The notes beneath the pieces are model-generated. The model ran no database searches, was not told where the DNA came from, and saw nothing but the letters and a program-made list of their open reading frames with translations. Below are positions 19,291 through 28,152 of a stretch of 52,397 nucleotides of DNA, piece after piece. The translations under genes were made by a program, and so were the position numbers. Positions within the stretch are counted from its first letter, which is position 1. Each line of letters begins with the position of its first letter. The stretch comes from an uncultured bacterium (GTDB lineage: Bacteria > Patescibacteriota > Gracilibacteria > Absconditabacterales > Absconditicoccaceae), in the NCBI GenBank assembly GCA_947168815.1, contig CAMVNG010000006.1, positions 1 through 52,397 on the forward strand, read 5' to 3'.

Positions 19291-19638
19291 ATGAGAAAAG
19301 TTAAGTTGAAACGGGTTATTTTAAAAACCCTAAAAGGTTTAGGTATCACTATTCTAGTTTGTGGCTTTTTTGCTGCGATGCCTTATTGTGGAGGTATCTT
19401 ATCTCCTAAAACTGCTGGAGTTGTAACTGATTCAATTTCTGCTACTCAACTTATCTCTGCTGACAGTTCTAAGAATGTTGTCGTAGAGTTTAAGTGCAAT
19501 GGTACAGAGTTTGCTGAATGTTTGACGACATTCATGAAGACGAATACTCATTTAGAGCTAAGGAAGATTGATGATGTTCCAGGCGAAGGTTTAACGTCAG
19601 CGAAAGCTTTCAATGTGATGTTTATCTGTAAGGATTAG
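19291..19638 (+). CDS. Single-pass membrane protein, TGA-free class
   Basis: 115 aa from ATG 19291 (a GTG at 19288 is in frame). Basic N-terminus, one hydrophobic segment (about residues 14-32), then an exported beta-rich domain with a few Cys (CNG, ECLT, FICKD). Glycines all GGN; TAG stop followed by AGCTGGGTG...CACTCAGCT terminator. Leader is A/C-rich (AAAAATAAAAACAAATACG) without Shine-Dalgarno. Function unknown. Confidence 0.7.
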   Translation: MRKVKLKRVILKTLKGLGITILVCGFFAAMPYCGGILSPKTAGVVTDSISATQLISADSSKNVVVEFKCNGTEFAECLTTFMKTNTHLELRKIDDVPGEGLTSAKAFNVMFICKD

Positions 19639-19668
19639 CTGGGTGTTTATCACTCAGCTTTCTTTTTA
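19636..19668 (+). terminator. Intrinsic terminator
   Basis: AGCTGGGTG...CACTCAGCT stem then TTCTTTTT. Confidence 0.8.
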
Positions 19669-19673
19669 ATTAA

Positions 19674-19778
19674 GAAAAAAGAGCCACCGCTGTGGCTCCT
19701 ATTCAGAATACTGAATCACGTTTGGATCAAGTGTTTTTTTGTACACAATATTGTAGATAGATTGTCTCTCACGAGACG
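19674..19778 (-). ncRNA. Candidate small RNA, element E
   Basis: About 105 nt from a TTGAAA-17-TATACA promoter to the perfect terminator GAGCCAC-AGCG-GTGGCTC plus T6. Internal hairpins GTCTC-GTGA-GAGAC and ATTCAG...CTGAAT. No ORF with a start signal. Terminator nearly identical to that of element D. Confidence 0.62.
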
Positions 19779-19784
19779 GGTTTA

Positions 19785-19813
19785 TGTATACAGATTAGAT
19801 ATTTTAATTTCAA
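19785..19813 (-). promoter_or_regulatory. Promoter, TTGAAATTAAAA family
   Basis: TTGAAA, 17 nt (begins TTAAAA), TATACA, driving element E. Confidence 0.72.
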
Positions 19814-19894
19814 GAGTAATTTTTATAGGTATTACCTATTAAAATTTCTTCTATCCTTATTATATTGATATTATTTTTAATAAGTAAACCACTT

Positions 19895-19916
19895 TTGTCA
19901 AAATTGGATTTGACAA
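19895..19916 (+). promoter_or_regulatory. Palindromic operator candidate
   Basis: Perfect inverted repeat TTGTCAAA-6-TTTGACAA. Its right arm contains the -35 box TTGACA of the next promoter, so a bound repressor would block it. Confidence 0.65.
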
Positions 19917-19937
19917 TCATTTTTGTTTTTTTATAGT
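19910..19937 (+). promoter_or_regulatory. Strong sigma70 promoter of the Cys-rich gene
   Basis: TTGACA, 16 nt, TATAGT; about 80-nt leader to the 20024 ATG. Confidence 0.75.
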
Positions 19938-20023
19938 ACTGAAAAATAACTGTCATAAATTTGTTTTATAACTTACTTATATATCGTCATGAAAAATTTA
20001 AACGCACAGAAAGGGGTACTCGA

Positions 20024-20173
20024 ATGAGTACTTGCCATGGATGCATGGTGAATGTTTATTGTTGGAGCTGTTATTGCTCTTGTATGAATCCATTTGGAAA
20101 ATATCCAGATGGTTTGATGGTGAGTAGGTATTACTCTACTCGTCTGAATGCTTATGTGATTCTATATTACTAA
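20024..20173 (+). CDS. 49-aa cysteine-rich peptide, TGA-free class
   Basis: MSTCHGCMVNVYCWSCYCSC begins the peptide: six Cys as CxxC, CxxCxCxC plus one His in the first 20 residues, so zinc or other metal binding or disulfides are likely. Start chosen because AAAGGGG is 9 nt upstream; an in-frame ATG at 19990 lacks one. Glycines are GGN. The upstream palindrome/promoter suggests repressor control. Function unknown; a metallothionein-like or zinc-ribbon peptide is possible. Confidence 0.62.
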   Translation: MSTCHGCMVNVYCWSCYCSCMNPFGKYPDGLMVSRYYSTRLNAYVILYY

Positions 20174-20298
20174 GCATTTAGAAGAAAAAAGGGCCTATAT
20201 TGTAAATAAAGGATTTTTCACTTGAAAATTGAGTTAAAAAATCTAGCATTTAGTTGCCTTTAATGAGTTTATGAATCTTTAAAGGGATTCAGAACAAA

Positions 20299-20328
20299 TT
20301 ATGTTTTATATTCTTATCATTTATAACA
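20299..20328 (+). promoter_or_regulatory. Conserved HU promoter, copy 2
   Basis: TTTTATATTCTTATCATTTATAA before ATG, matching the element before HU copy 1 with single differences. Confidence 0.5.
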
Positions 20329-20604
20329 ATGACAAAGACACAATTAACAGAAGCTCTTGCTAGCGAATTAGGAGTTTCTAAGAAATTAGCTGGTGAATTA
20401 GTTAACTGCTTTATCTCTAACGTAGTTAAAGGAGTTAAAAAAGAAGGAGAAGTTAGAATTACTGGATTCGGAACTTTTAAGAAATCTAAGAGAAAGGCTA
20501 GAGAAGGAGTTAATCCTCAAAACCCTAAACAAAAGATTAAGATCCCTGCAATGAACGTTGTAACTTTCAAGGCTGGATCTGAATTCAAAAAAGCAGTTAA
20601 ATAG
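20329..20604 (+). CDS. hup: DNA-binding protein HU, copy 2
   Basis: 91 aa, same architecture as copy 1 (9374..9649): N-terminal helices, GFGTF, arm GVNPQNPKQKIKIPA. Differences are Ser for Asp in the IxNVV stretch, Thr for Gln in RIxGFG, and Glu for Asp near the end. Glycines only GGA/GGT. Silent differences between copies show the duplication is not very recent or that both are under protein-level constraint. Confidence 0.97.
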   Translation: MTKTQLTEALASELGVSKKLAGELVNCFISNVVKGVKKEGEVRITGFGTFKKSKRKAREGVNPQNPKQKIKIPAMNVVTFKAGSEFKKAVK

Positions 20605-20625
20605 GATATAAAAGAATAAGAAAAA

Positions 20626-20656
20626 GCTGATTTCTTTATTGAAGTCAGCTTTTTTG
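20626..20656 (+). terminator. Intrinsic terminator
   Basis: AAAAGCTGATTTC...GAAGTCAGCTTTTTT after HU copy 2. Confidence 0.88.
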
Positions 20657-20672
20657 TTTTATTTACTACTAA

Positions 20673-21119
20673 TTAATTTTTTATCATTCATGGGAAAAAA
20701 TTTCATAACAGTTTATTTATAAAATCCATGATATCAAAGCTAATATTTGATGTATCAACCCGGTATGATTTTTCATTATTTGGATCAACATAAACATATA
20801 ATGGATTTCATATATTTACCATTGGATTCGTTACTTTAAAGCTTTTATATTCATTATTTCAATCAGTGGTATAAATGATGCAGTAATATTTTGGTTCTGA
20901 TTCTTCATCTTTGTCTTTTTTCTTTTTAGTAGTTATATTTATAATTTCTTTCTTTACTTCGATTCTGCTTATTTTTGTTAACTTTTTAACTCATATTTTT
21001 AGTAATTTTTCTTGTATGTGAAGCTCATATATTCTTCTGGCTACTGATAGAGTACTAATAATCATGGAATTAATATTATTAATCATGTCATATCTCATCA
21101 GCACGTAATTAAAACTCAT
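20673..21119 (-). pseudogene. Displaced C-terminal module of the 21041..22312 protein
   Basis: A 149-codon frame whose useful part (from about 21060 down) reads RIYELHIQEKLLKIGVKKL, then a beta domain ending NPLYVYVDPNNEKSYRVD. This is the soluble half expected after the last membrane pair of the upstream gene, one frame away. The simplest reading is a single frameshift, biological or from sequencing, around 21041-21060. As an independent gene its ATG at 21119 lies inside the other gene. Stop TAA. Confidence 0.6.
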
Positions 21120-22312
21120 ATGAATGAGAATATGAATCATATTAGTCAATTACTGATGTTATTTATTAGAATTCAAAATATGCTTTTTCTTTTTGGCTCT
21201 AATTTTAAATAAGGGAATTTTTTTTCGATGTCTTGTTCTTTATCTTTATTATTTTTATTGTCTTCATCATTTGTATAAGATTCTTTTATTACTTTTAATG
21301 GATCAATGTAGAATGCAGCAGGATTTTCTTGTATATTCTCATTTAATTTTTTTCACTTCTCTTCATAATACTCTTTAGTATTGTCGTTTACGTATAAACA
21401 ATATTTATCGTAGTTATTTCTATCAATATAAATATATACTTTATCTCATTTTTTTAATTCTGGTTTTACTATCAGTTCTTCAGATTTATATATTCTTCAA
21501 TTTGCCTTAGCGTTTACGATATACTTACTCATCGATCAAGATGCTTTAATTTCTTCAATAGATTCAACGGTTCATTTTACTTCTTCTCATTCGTTTATAT
21601 ATTTATATTTTTTTCAGGAGCTTTTTTTTCAAAATATCATTAATCATCCGAAAATTACGAATATTACTCAAAAAATTTCTCAGTTAAAAACTACCATTCA
21701 TCACATTAATACTAGGAACACTCAAATTACAACTATATAAAATCATTCTCAGAAAGGATTTCTTTCAGCACTCTCACAAATTTTATTCTTATTTTCTTTG
21801 AGCTTTTTTTTATCTTCATACTTTCACTCCCCTTTTTTGATGCTTTTTAAATCAACATAATAATTTAATCTTTCTCAATTTATTGCATATACTGTTATGT
21901 AATCTCATACTTTTGCATAGTCATCAATATTTTTTGCGTAAAATCCCGAACTAATATATATCTGATTTTCGTCTTCTACTTTTATTATATACTCACTGCT
22001 TATCTCCTTTTCTCATTCTCATCATATTCTATACCCAGTCTTTTCTATTCCTGTGATTCTTAATTCTTTTTTGATTCAATACTTAATTGCTCTATTTTTT
22101 CTCTTTAAATTTTGATATTTTTTTAAAATTCTATTTATAAAAATTATTAGCACTATTAAAGTTAATGCACAAAGAAAGATTATACCAACAATTTCATTTT
22201 CATTTATTTCCCGTCATACGTATATACAAAGTCATAGAAAGGCGCAAATAATTCATAATATTACTGTGATTATAAAGTCTTCCTTCTGTTTAATTTTTTT
22301 TCTTTCTTCCAT
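21041..22312 (-). CDS. Repeated membrane / soluble-domain protein (DUF3592-like)
   Basis: 423 aa with many TGA glycines. Built of repeated units: two membrane helices then a small beta domain (GEEVKGTVESIEEIKA, then KKGDKVYIYID). Two full units and the membrane part of a third are in this frame; the third soluble domain continues in another frame (20673..21119). The domain pattern recalls DUF3592-like proteins. Last gene of a minus-strand operon of membrane proteins starting at 25378. Ends at TAG 21043-21041. Confidence 0.68.
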
Positions 22313-22329
22313 TTTTTTTATTTAGTGGG

Positions 22330-22830
22330 TTAAATTTTTATTTTAGATTTTCTTGTTCTTTTCTTTTTTGATTCTTCCTCCTCTACTCAAACTGTTTTTC
22401 CTCTTTTATCTTTCTTGCGACCTTTAATAAAGAATTTAATTGTAACTATTATAGCAATAGGTAACGTTATGGAACATAGTATTATGAGTGCTGGACTGAT
22501 TGACATGAGGAATAGCATTATTAGTGCATATATGAGGAAGTTTGAAAGTGGATAATAAATTTTTCTTTTTTCTTCAATCTTTCAGATATTTTCTTCTATA
22601 AAGAAGATGTACCCGAACATTGCAATAAATGAGAGTACGAAATAAAGAAAATTAGCTCATTCAAATCCTCGCTCTGAAGTTCCTTCGTTACTTGGAGCGA
22701 AAAAGATTAGAAAAGGGATGAGAATAAAAACAATAACTATAGCAGCACAATTAGATGCTAGCTTTACTTTTTCTAATGCTTTCTCAGATTTATTATCTAT
22801 TTCTTCGATTTCAAGATTTTTGTTTTCCAT
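22330..22830 (-). CDS. Membrane protein, unknown
   Basis: 166 aa, four hydrophobic segments, a charged N-terminus (about 24 residues) and a very basic C-terminus (KKKRTRKSK). It lies 17 nt before the 21041..22312 gene and 49 nt after 22880..23617, so cotranscribed. Only a few TGA glycines. No family recognised. Confidence 0.72.
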
Positions 22831-22879
22831 ATTTTTGTTTATTGATAAAATTTGATTGAGTTTTCCCGCTTTGTTTCGT

Positions 22880-23617
22880 TTAGTTTAAGTCAACCCGATA
22901 AGAATTTTTATAATTTGGGTTAATATATACATCAAAGCTATCTCCTATGTAGATTTCTTTTCCTTTATACACAAGATGCTCTTTCATATCATTTGCTAAA
23001 CATTCTCTTAAATCTTCGATACTTTCTGCTCTTAATTTACTGGTAAGCTTATTTATTAATCCTTTTCCGTCGTTTATTGGACGGTCTTCATCGAAGGCTT
23101 TTAAGACTTTCTTTTTGTTGGCTGGTTTATAATCATATCCATAATATTCATAAACCGTTTTGAGAAATTCTTCATTATATCAAACATGTTTTGCTGATTT
23201 TAAAACGTCTGAATAATAGGTTTCTTTTCAATCTTTAAAGGTAAGATAGTATCAGCTTACTTCTTTTCTTCAAACAAAATCAATTGAACTGACTTGAAGA
23301 TGTTTAACGATTCCTTTTCAGCTTTTTTTAAGAAGTTTTGCTGATCTAATGAGTATTTCATTTTTTAGAATCATGTATCCTCGCCTTCCGTAGTGATAGG
23401 TACACCAGATTCAGAAAAGGATAACGAGAACATCTGTTATAGCGTTTCAGCTTATTTCTCCTCGAGTAAAGTCTTTATTGAGAATTTTATAAAGAATTAA
23501 GACGGTTGTACCACCAAAGAGAAGTACAGCAATAAGATAAAGAGGAAGAGATGATAGTAATCCTATCCATGCTTCTTTCTTTCAGTCTTTTCCTTTTCTT
23601 ATGCGATAGTGTATCAT
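22880..23617 (-). CDS. Membrane protein with C-terminal soluble domain
   Basis: 245 aa. Two membrane segments (about 20-43, 63-77), then a soluble domain ending YIGDSFDVYINPNYKNSYRVD, which closely matches the end of the neighbouring product (YVYVDPNNEKSYRVD at 20673..21119). The shared ending supports a common domain family in this operon. Start at ATG 23617, 21 nt after the 579-aa gene. Confidence 0.72.
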
Positions 23618-23638
23618 GACTCTTTATTGATTATAAAA

Positions 23639-25378
23639 TTAATCTAGTTTAGGAACTTCTTTTCCTGTAACTGCATTGAAAATAAATTCGTTATATTTTC
23701 AACAATCATCTTTTTGCAATCCTAATTGACCGAGGTAAATAAGTTCATTATCTCATGAGAGATAATAATAATGGTCGTAGTGTGTATTTCCTTTAGACCT
23801 AAAAATTTTATCACATGATTCAGTAATATGAAGATTGAGTTCTTTAAGCTTAGCTGAAAGTACTGGATCATCAAAATCGTCATAGTCTTTTAATTTTCCA
23901 TTTTCATCATATGGATAGTATCCATGTTTACTCCATAGTCGTTGTTTATCATAAAGGTCTCTACATCCTTTTTCTTTATTTCCTAATGGCTCTTTTTCAA
24001 TAAGTTCAACAATTACATCATCTTCCTCTACACATCTGAAACGTACTTCTTTGGTATGGAAGTCTTCGATTTCAAATTTATCTACATCTATTTCTTTACC
24101 ATCTCTATTGATTGTATACATTAGGTCGAAAGCTCAGTAACAGATATCAGTCTTTTCTCAAGTATAAAGATATGCTGATTCTCAATATCATTTTGTTCCC
24201 TCAGGGAGTTTTGTAGTTTCGATATATTTAGACCATGGACGATGATCTGGAGTATCACATTCATAGTCTCATGATAGAAGCTTTTCTAAAATTTCAGATG
24301 TTTCTTGGTTTGTTTTTTCTACTCTTTCATTGTAAGCTATTCTATTTGCTTTGTATTTTGGTAAGTAAATTATAAGGTGAATTACAATATAGAGACCTAT
24401 AATAAGTGCCATAGCTCTTCTAAAGAATCTATCATGTTTTTTCTCTAGTTCCTCTTTTGAAAGTTTTGGTTTTGGATCTTCAGCTATAGTTGGTTGCTGT
24501 TGAGCTACTTGTGGCTGCTGTACTGGTTGTGCTTGAACCTGAGGTACTTGTTGTGGTACTGGTTGAGGCTCAGGCATTGGTGCAACATTTCCTGGTCCTA
24601 ATGGATTTGATGTTGGTTGAGCAACTGGAGTCGGTTGCTGCTCTACTCAAGTTGGATGATTTTGTGTTTGAAGATTATTTCTTTCTTCTACACTTAAAAA
24701 GTCTGAAGCTGAAAGCTGATTTAGTTTATTTTCAGCAATTGGTGATTTAAATTTATTTTCTTTAATATCGATATATTCTTGTTTTATTTTGATTAGTGAT
24801 TCTTGTTTAGGTCTTTCGGTTTCATCATATTTTGAACTTCATAATCATAGTCACCATATTGTTAATGGTTGAAAGAACGCATGCACTAGAGCCATCTTTT
24901 CTCACCATCAGAATTTTAATGCTGCTTTATATGCTAATTTAGCAAAGAAGAACATTAAGAAAGTAAACATTGCTATTGTTCCGAAGAATACAAGAGGTGT
25001 ATATTCTCAGTAAAGTGAACAATATCTTCATGCCCATATTAAACACATAAAGGTAGTCGTTAATGAGACAATTCAGAAAAGTCACCACATAATGAAACAT
25101 GCAGGTATTGAATATAATAAAACAATCCAGTCTGCTAATCCATAATACATTCCTTGAGCATAGAGACCTAATCCTTTATGATTGTTCCAACAAAGTAGGA
25201 ATGTAAAAATTATCATTAATACTGAAATAAGATATTTTCTTTTAAATCCTACGAGTTCAAAATATTCAAAGACATTTAGAAATGGAATGAAGGCATTTTT
25301 CCCATTTAATCATGCTTTATGAAACATAATTGAAACTGGGATGTTTAAGATTAATACAATAATAAATTTTATTAGCAT
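23639..25378 (-). CDS. Multi-pass membrane protein with Pro/Gln-rich linker
   Basis: 579 aa, first gene of the membrane-protein operon. Residues 1-190 are five to six membrane segments, with FHKAGLNGKNAFIPFLNVFE resembling DUF5684/signal-peptidase-associated proteins. About 200-300 is a soluble linker with a Pro/Gln-rich stretch (PQPVPQQVPQVQAQPVQQPQ). Another membrane segment lies near 325-345, followed by an acidic extracellular domain with paired Cys (YECDTP, DICYG, RFRCVEE). Function unknown; an envelope complex is likely. Confidence 0.75.
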
Positions 25379-25408
25379 TTTTTATTTTTTTATAGTAAAA
25401 AACTCATT

Positions 25409-25440
25409 ATAGTAATGATACTTATAATGAGTTTAATAGT
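25409..25440 (-). terminator. Intrinsic terminator
   Basis: ACTCATTATA...TATAATGAGT stem after the 25459..25764 gene, with T-run on the minus strand. Confidence 0.75.
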
Positions 25441-25458
25441 CAAAATATGATAGGTTTT

Positions 25459-25764
25459 TTACTCTTCTTCATCGTAATATTTCATGTCTCATTTTTTACA
25501 TGAATCACTTCAGAGATCTTCTAGATAACAGAATGATTCATCATCATAGAAACAAACTTCTTGTTCTTCTCATCATTCATATCGAGTTTGAACTTCTCAT
25601 CATTCTTCATTACATTTATCTGTGATGATTGAGATTCGTTCTCCTCCTCATTCTGGAATATCTTCTATATTTCTTTCCATTCCGTCTCAATCCATGATGT
25701 CGTTACATCATGCTAAGAATAGAATACTAAGTAAGGCTGTTATTGTTAATAGAGATTTTTTCAT
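25459..25764 (-). CDS. DUF333-like lipoprotein
   Basis: 101 aa. Signal peptide MKKSLLTITALLSILFLAGC with lipobox LAGC. The mature part has the DUF333 pattern: Cys-x3-GGEVxxR...GGExxEVCFYDDESFCYLEDL...C. DUF333 lipoproteins are small envelope proteins of unclear role. Almost all Gly are TGA. The broken lipoprotein at 31784..32091 carries a related module. Confidence 0.78.
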
Positions 25765-25893
25765 GTTAGTTTGTTCTATAGATAAATATTTAATTTATGG
25801 TAGTAATATTATTCTCTTTTACAATTTATTTTTTCTTGTAATTTTGATGAGTAGTTGTATGTTTAATATAACGATTTATATTTAAGATGGTTG

Positions 25894-26127
25894 ATGTCTT
25901 TGTTTGATTGGAGATGATTTGATAGAAAATGAATTCATAAAGATACTGGAACTTTGTATGATCCAGAAGGTTTTGATAGATATTGAATTCATAAAGATAC
26001 CGGTACTAGATTTTCTCCTTCTTGAAAAATAAGGGACCATAAAGTCTGAGATGAAACTCGTAATTTTCTTAAAAATGCTAGTAAAGAGGAAATAAAATAT
26101 AGAATTCGTAAAAAATTGTGACTCTAA
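25894..26127 (+). CDS. Small protein with an internal GIHKDTGT repeat
   Basis: 77 aa. Two copies of FDRxGIHKDTGT (residues about 7-18 and 24-35) with the glycine as TGA, then a basic helical tail. ATG 25894 is chosen because an earlier ATG (25887) is in a frame that soon stops. Unknown function; short tyrosine/aspartate repeats like this occur in phage and plasmid proteins. Confidence 0.6.
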
Positions 26128-26166
26128 TTACTCCTCTATTTCCTGATATTTTTCTTGTTTTTTCTC

Positions 26167-26195
26167 TTTACATTTTGGTAATAAATGTATATAGT
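26167..26195 (+). promoter_or_regulatory. Sigma70-like promoter
   Basis: TTTACA, 17 nt, TATAGT, followed by a 60-nt A/C-rich leader to the 26256 ATG. Confidence 0.7.
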
Positions 26196-26255
26196 ATTTT
26201 TTTGAAAAATAAACAGATACAAAAAATAATAATAACAAAAAAATCAAAATTAATT

Positions 26256-26660
26256 ATGGTAGAATACAGAATTAATACGGACATTGAGGACGTTCTAAAC
26301 GGTTCTTCAGATTTGCTTGCGATGAGACAAGCTGACACCTTGTTGTGTGGTAGGCTCTATTCAGTTGAGGAGCAAAATGCTCTAGATTACTTGATGGACA
26401 TTATCTTGCTAGGTTCATGGCTGATTTCGAGACTTCCTGAGCGATTCTATTCAATAGAACTCAGAAGCTTGATTCCTGTCTTTGTTGATGTTGCTAAGCT
26501 TGATGTCACAGGACTTCAGCTTGGTGAAGTTGAGTGGAAGATGCCTTCGACTGAGGATGTTACCATCATGGATGAATCTCTTGAAGATATCTATGACAAA
26601 GAAGAAGTGTATCAGGAGCCATATCGAAAGGCTATTGTAAAGATGCTTGCTGAAATTTAA
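26256..26660 (+). CDS. Acidic soluble protein, TGA-free class
   Basis: 134 aa from ATG 26256, which follows the promoter and A-rich leader; the longer upstream frame is rejected. Helical, acidic, starts MVEYRINTDIEDVLNG. Glycines all GGN; TAA stop; strong terminator AAGGTATGGA...TCCATACCTT. Monocistronic. No family recognised. Confidence 0.72.
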   Translation: MVEYRINTDIEDVLNGSSDLLAMRQADTLLCGRLYSVEEQNALDYLMDIILLGSWLISRLPERFYSIELRSLIPVFVDVAKLDVTGLQLGEVEWKMPSTEDVTIMDESLEDIYDKEEVYQEPYRKAIVKMLAEI

Positions 26661-26675
26661 GTTGTATTTAAAAAG

Positions 26676-26709
26676 AAGGTATGGAGTTTTTTATTCCATA
26701 CCTTTTTTT
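26676..26709 (+). terminator. Intrinsic terminator
   Basis: AAGGTATGGA...TCCATACCTT followed by T7. Confidence 0.9.
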
Positions 26710-27328
26710 ATTTGTTATATTCTTTAGTTCCTATTAATTCTCAGTCTTTGTATTCTTCAATATATTTTGTTGTGTAGTGTTCATAATTTTCATTAAATCG
26801 TTTATCGATGTATACAAATGTTCAGTTATATTTTTTTCAGTCTTTGTATTCTCATTCGGCAATTAATTCTCACTCTTCATTATATGACTTTTCTATTCAT
26901 ATTTCATGTCCTTCTTCATCAGTCTTGCATTCTTTTTCGATTTGTCAGTTCTCATAATAACTTATATCTAATCACTCTGGAGTAGATATCCATTTGTAGC
27001 TTCAATCTTCATAGTATTCTGCAGCTTCTTTTGTGTGATCTCTATATCATTTTTTCCATATTACTTTATGTTTTATTTTTCAATTTGGATAATATGATAT
27101 TTCTTCTCAATCTTCTACTCAGTTTTTGTAATTTATTATATGTTTAGTTCAATCTTTATAGTAAGTTGTTAGTTTTTCTATCTTTCACCATTTTAGTGTT
27201 TGCACATCAACTATTCAGCTCTTTTCGTGTACAATTGTTTTTTCTCAGTTGTTTTTAATGTAGTATCGTGATCATGCAGCTCATAGAGCTATTAGAATTA
27301 TTATTCATATGATTATTCTTTTTTTCAT
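26708..27328 (-). CDS. MORN/YwqK-like protein
   Basis: 206 aa. N-terminal membrane anchor (about 5-22), then MORN_2 repeats (YYKDGTKHIINYKNG, YYPNGKIKHKVIWKKG, YKDGELIGTKEY). Paralogue of the gene directly upstream (27356..27979): same size, same start pattern and repeat positions. The two are 27 nt apart, an operon produced by tandem duplication. Confidence 0.78.
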
Positions 27329-27355
27329 TATTTTCTTTTTAGGAGATAAAATATT

Positions 27356-27979
27356 TTAACCGTTATATTCTTCTGTACTTATTAAGTCTCAGTCATTATA
27401 GGTTTCAATAATTTCTATTTCTTCTAATTCTGAATTATCGTTTACTATGTAATCATAGTCTAAGAATGTTCAGCTATATGGTTCTCAGTTTATGTATTCT
27501 CATTCAGCGATTATTTCTCCTCCTTCATTATAGGCTTTCCAGATTCCTATCTGATTATATTCTGTATGCATTATTCATTCTTTTTTAACTTGTCAGTTCT
27601 CATAGTATTCTGTTCGTTGTCAGTCTGGAGTGTAATTTGTTTCATAGTTTCAATTTTCATAGAAGATTTCCATTCCTTTAGAATAATCTACTTCTCAATC
27701 TTTCCAGAATAATCTGTTTTTGATTTTTCAGTTTGGAAAATAGGCAATTGCTTCTCAGTCCTCTACTCAGTCTTTAAAATTCATTTTTAGTGTACTTCAG
27801 TCTTCATAGTACGTAGTTGAGATTCAATCTATTTTTCATCGTTTTAGGGTGAATACTTCTTTTATTCAGTCTTCGTATACAAGTGTTTTTTCTCAGTTGT
27901 TTTTCATGTAGTATCGTCATCATGCTCCTAATAGCAGGATTAGTAATAATATCCCGCATATCATTGCAGCTTTTTTCAT
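27356..27979 (-). CDS. MORN/YwqK-like protein
   Basis: 207 aa. Membrane anchor (MICGILLLILLLGAGG), then RYYMKNNGEKTLVYEDG, shared almost exactly with its downstream paralogue (RYYIKNNGEKTIVHEKSG), and MORN_2 repeats to the end. Glycines mostly TGA. Likely faces the periplasm or cell surface. Whether it acts as an antitoxin, as YwqK relatives are annotated, is not shown by the context. Confidence 0.78.
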
Positions 27980-28152
27980 GTTTTTCTCTTTGTTAAAGGT
28001 AAAAGATATAAGTAATACTATGTATTCTTATAGTTTAATCAAATGTTTTCTTTTAGGTGTATTGCTTAGGTAGTTAGGTTATGTTTTTTTATTGTAATTT
28101 TTGTTATTTTTACTACACTTTTAGTACCCTTTTACCTTACTACTGCTATATC

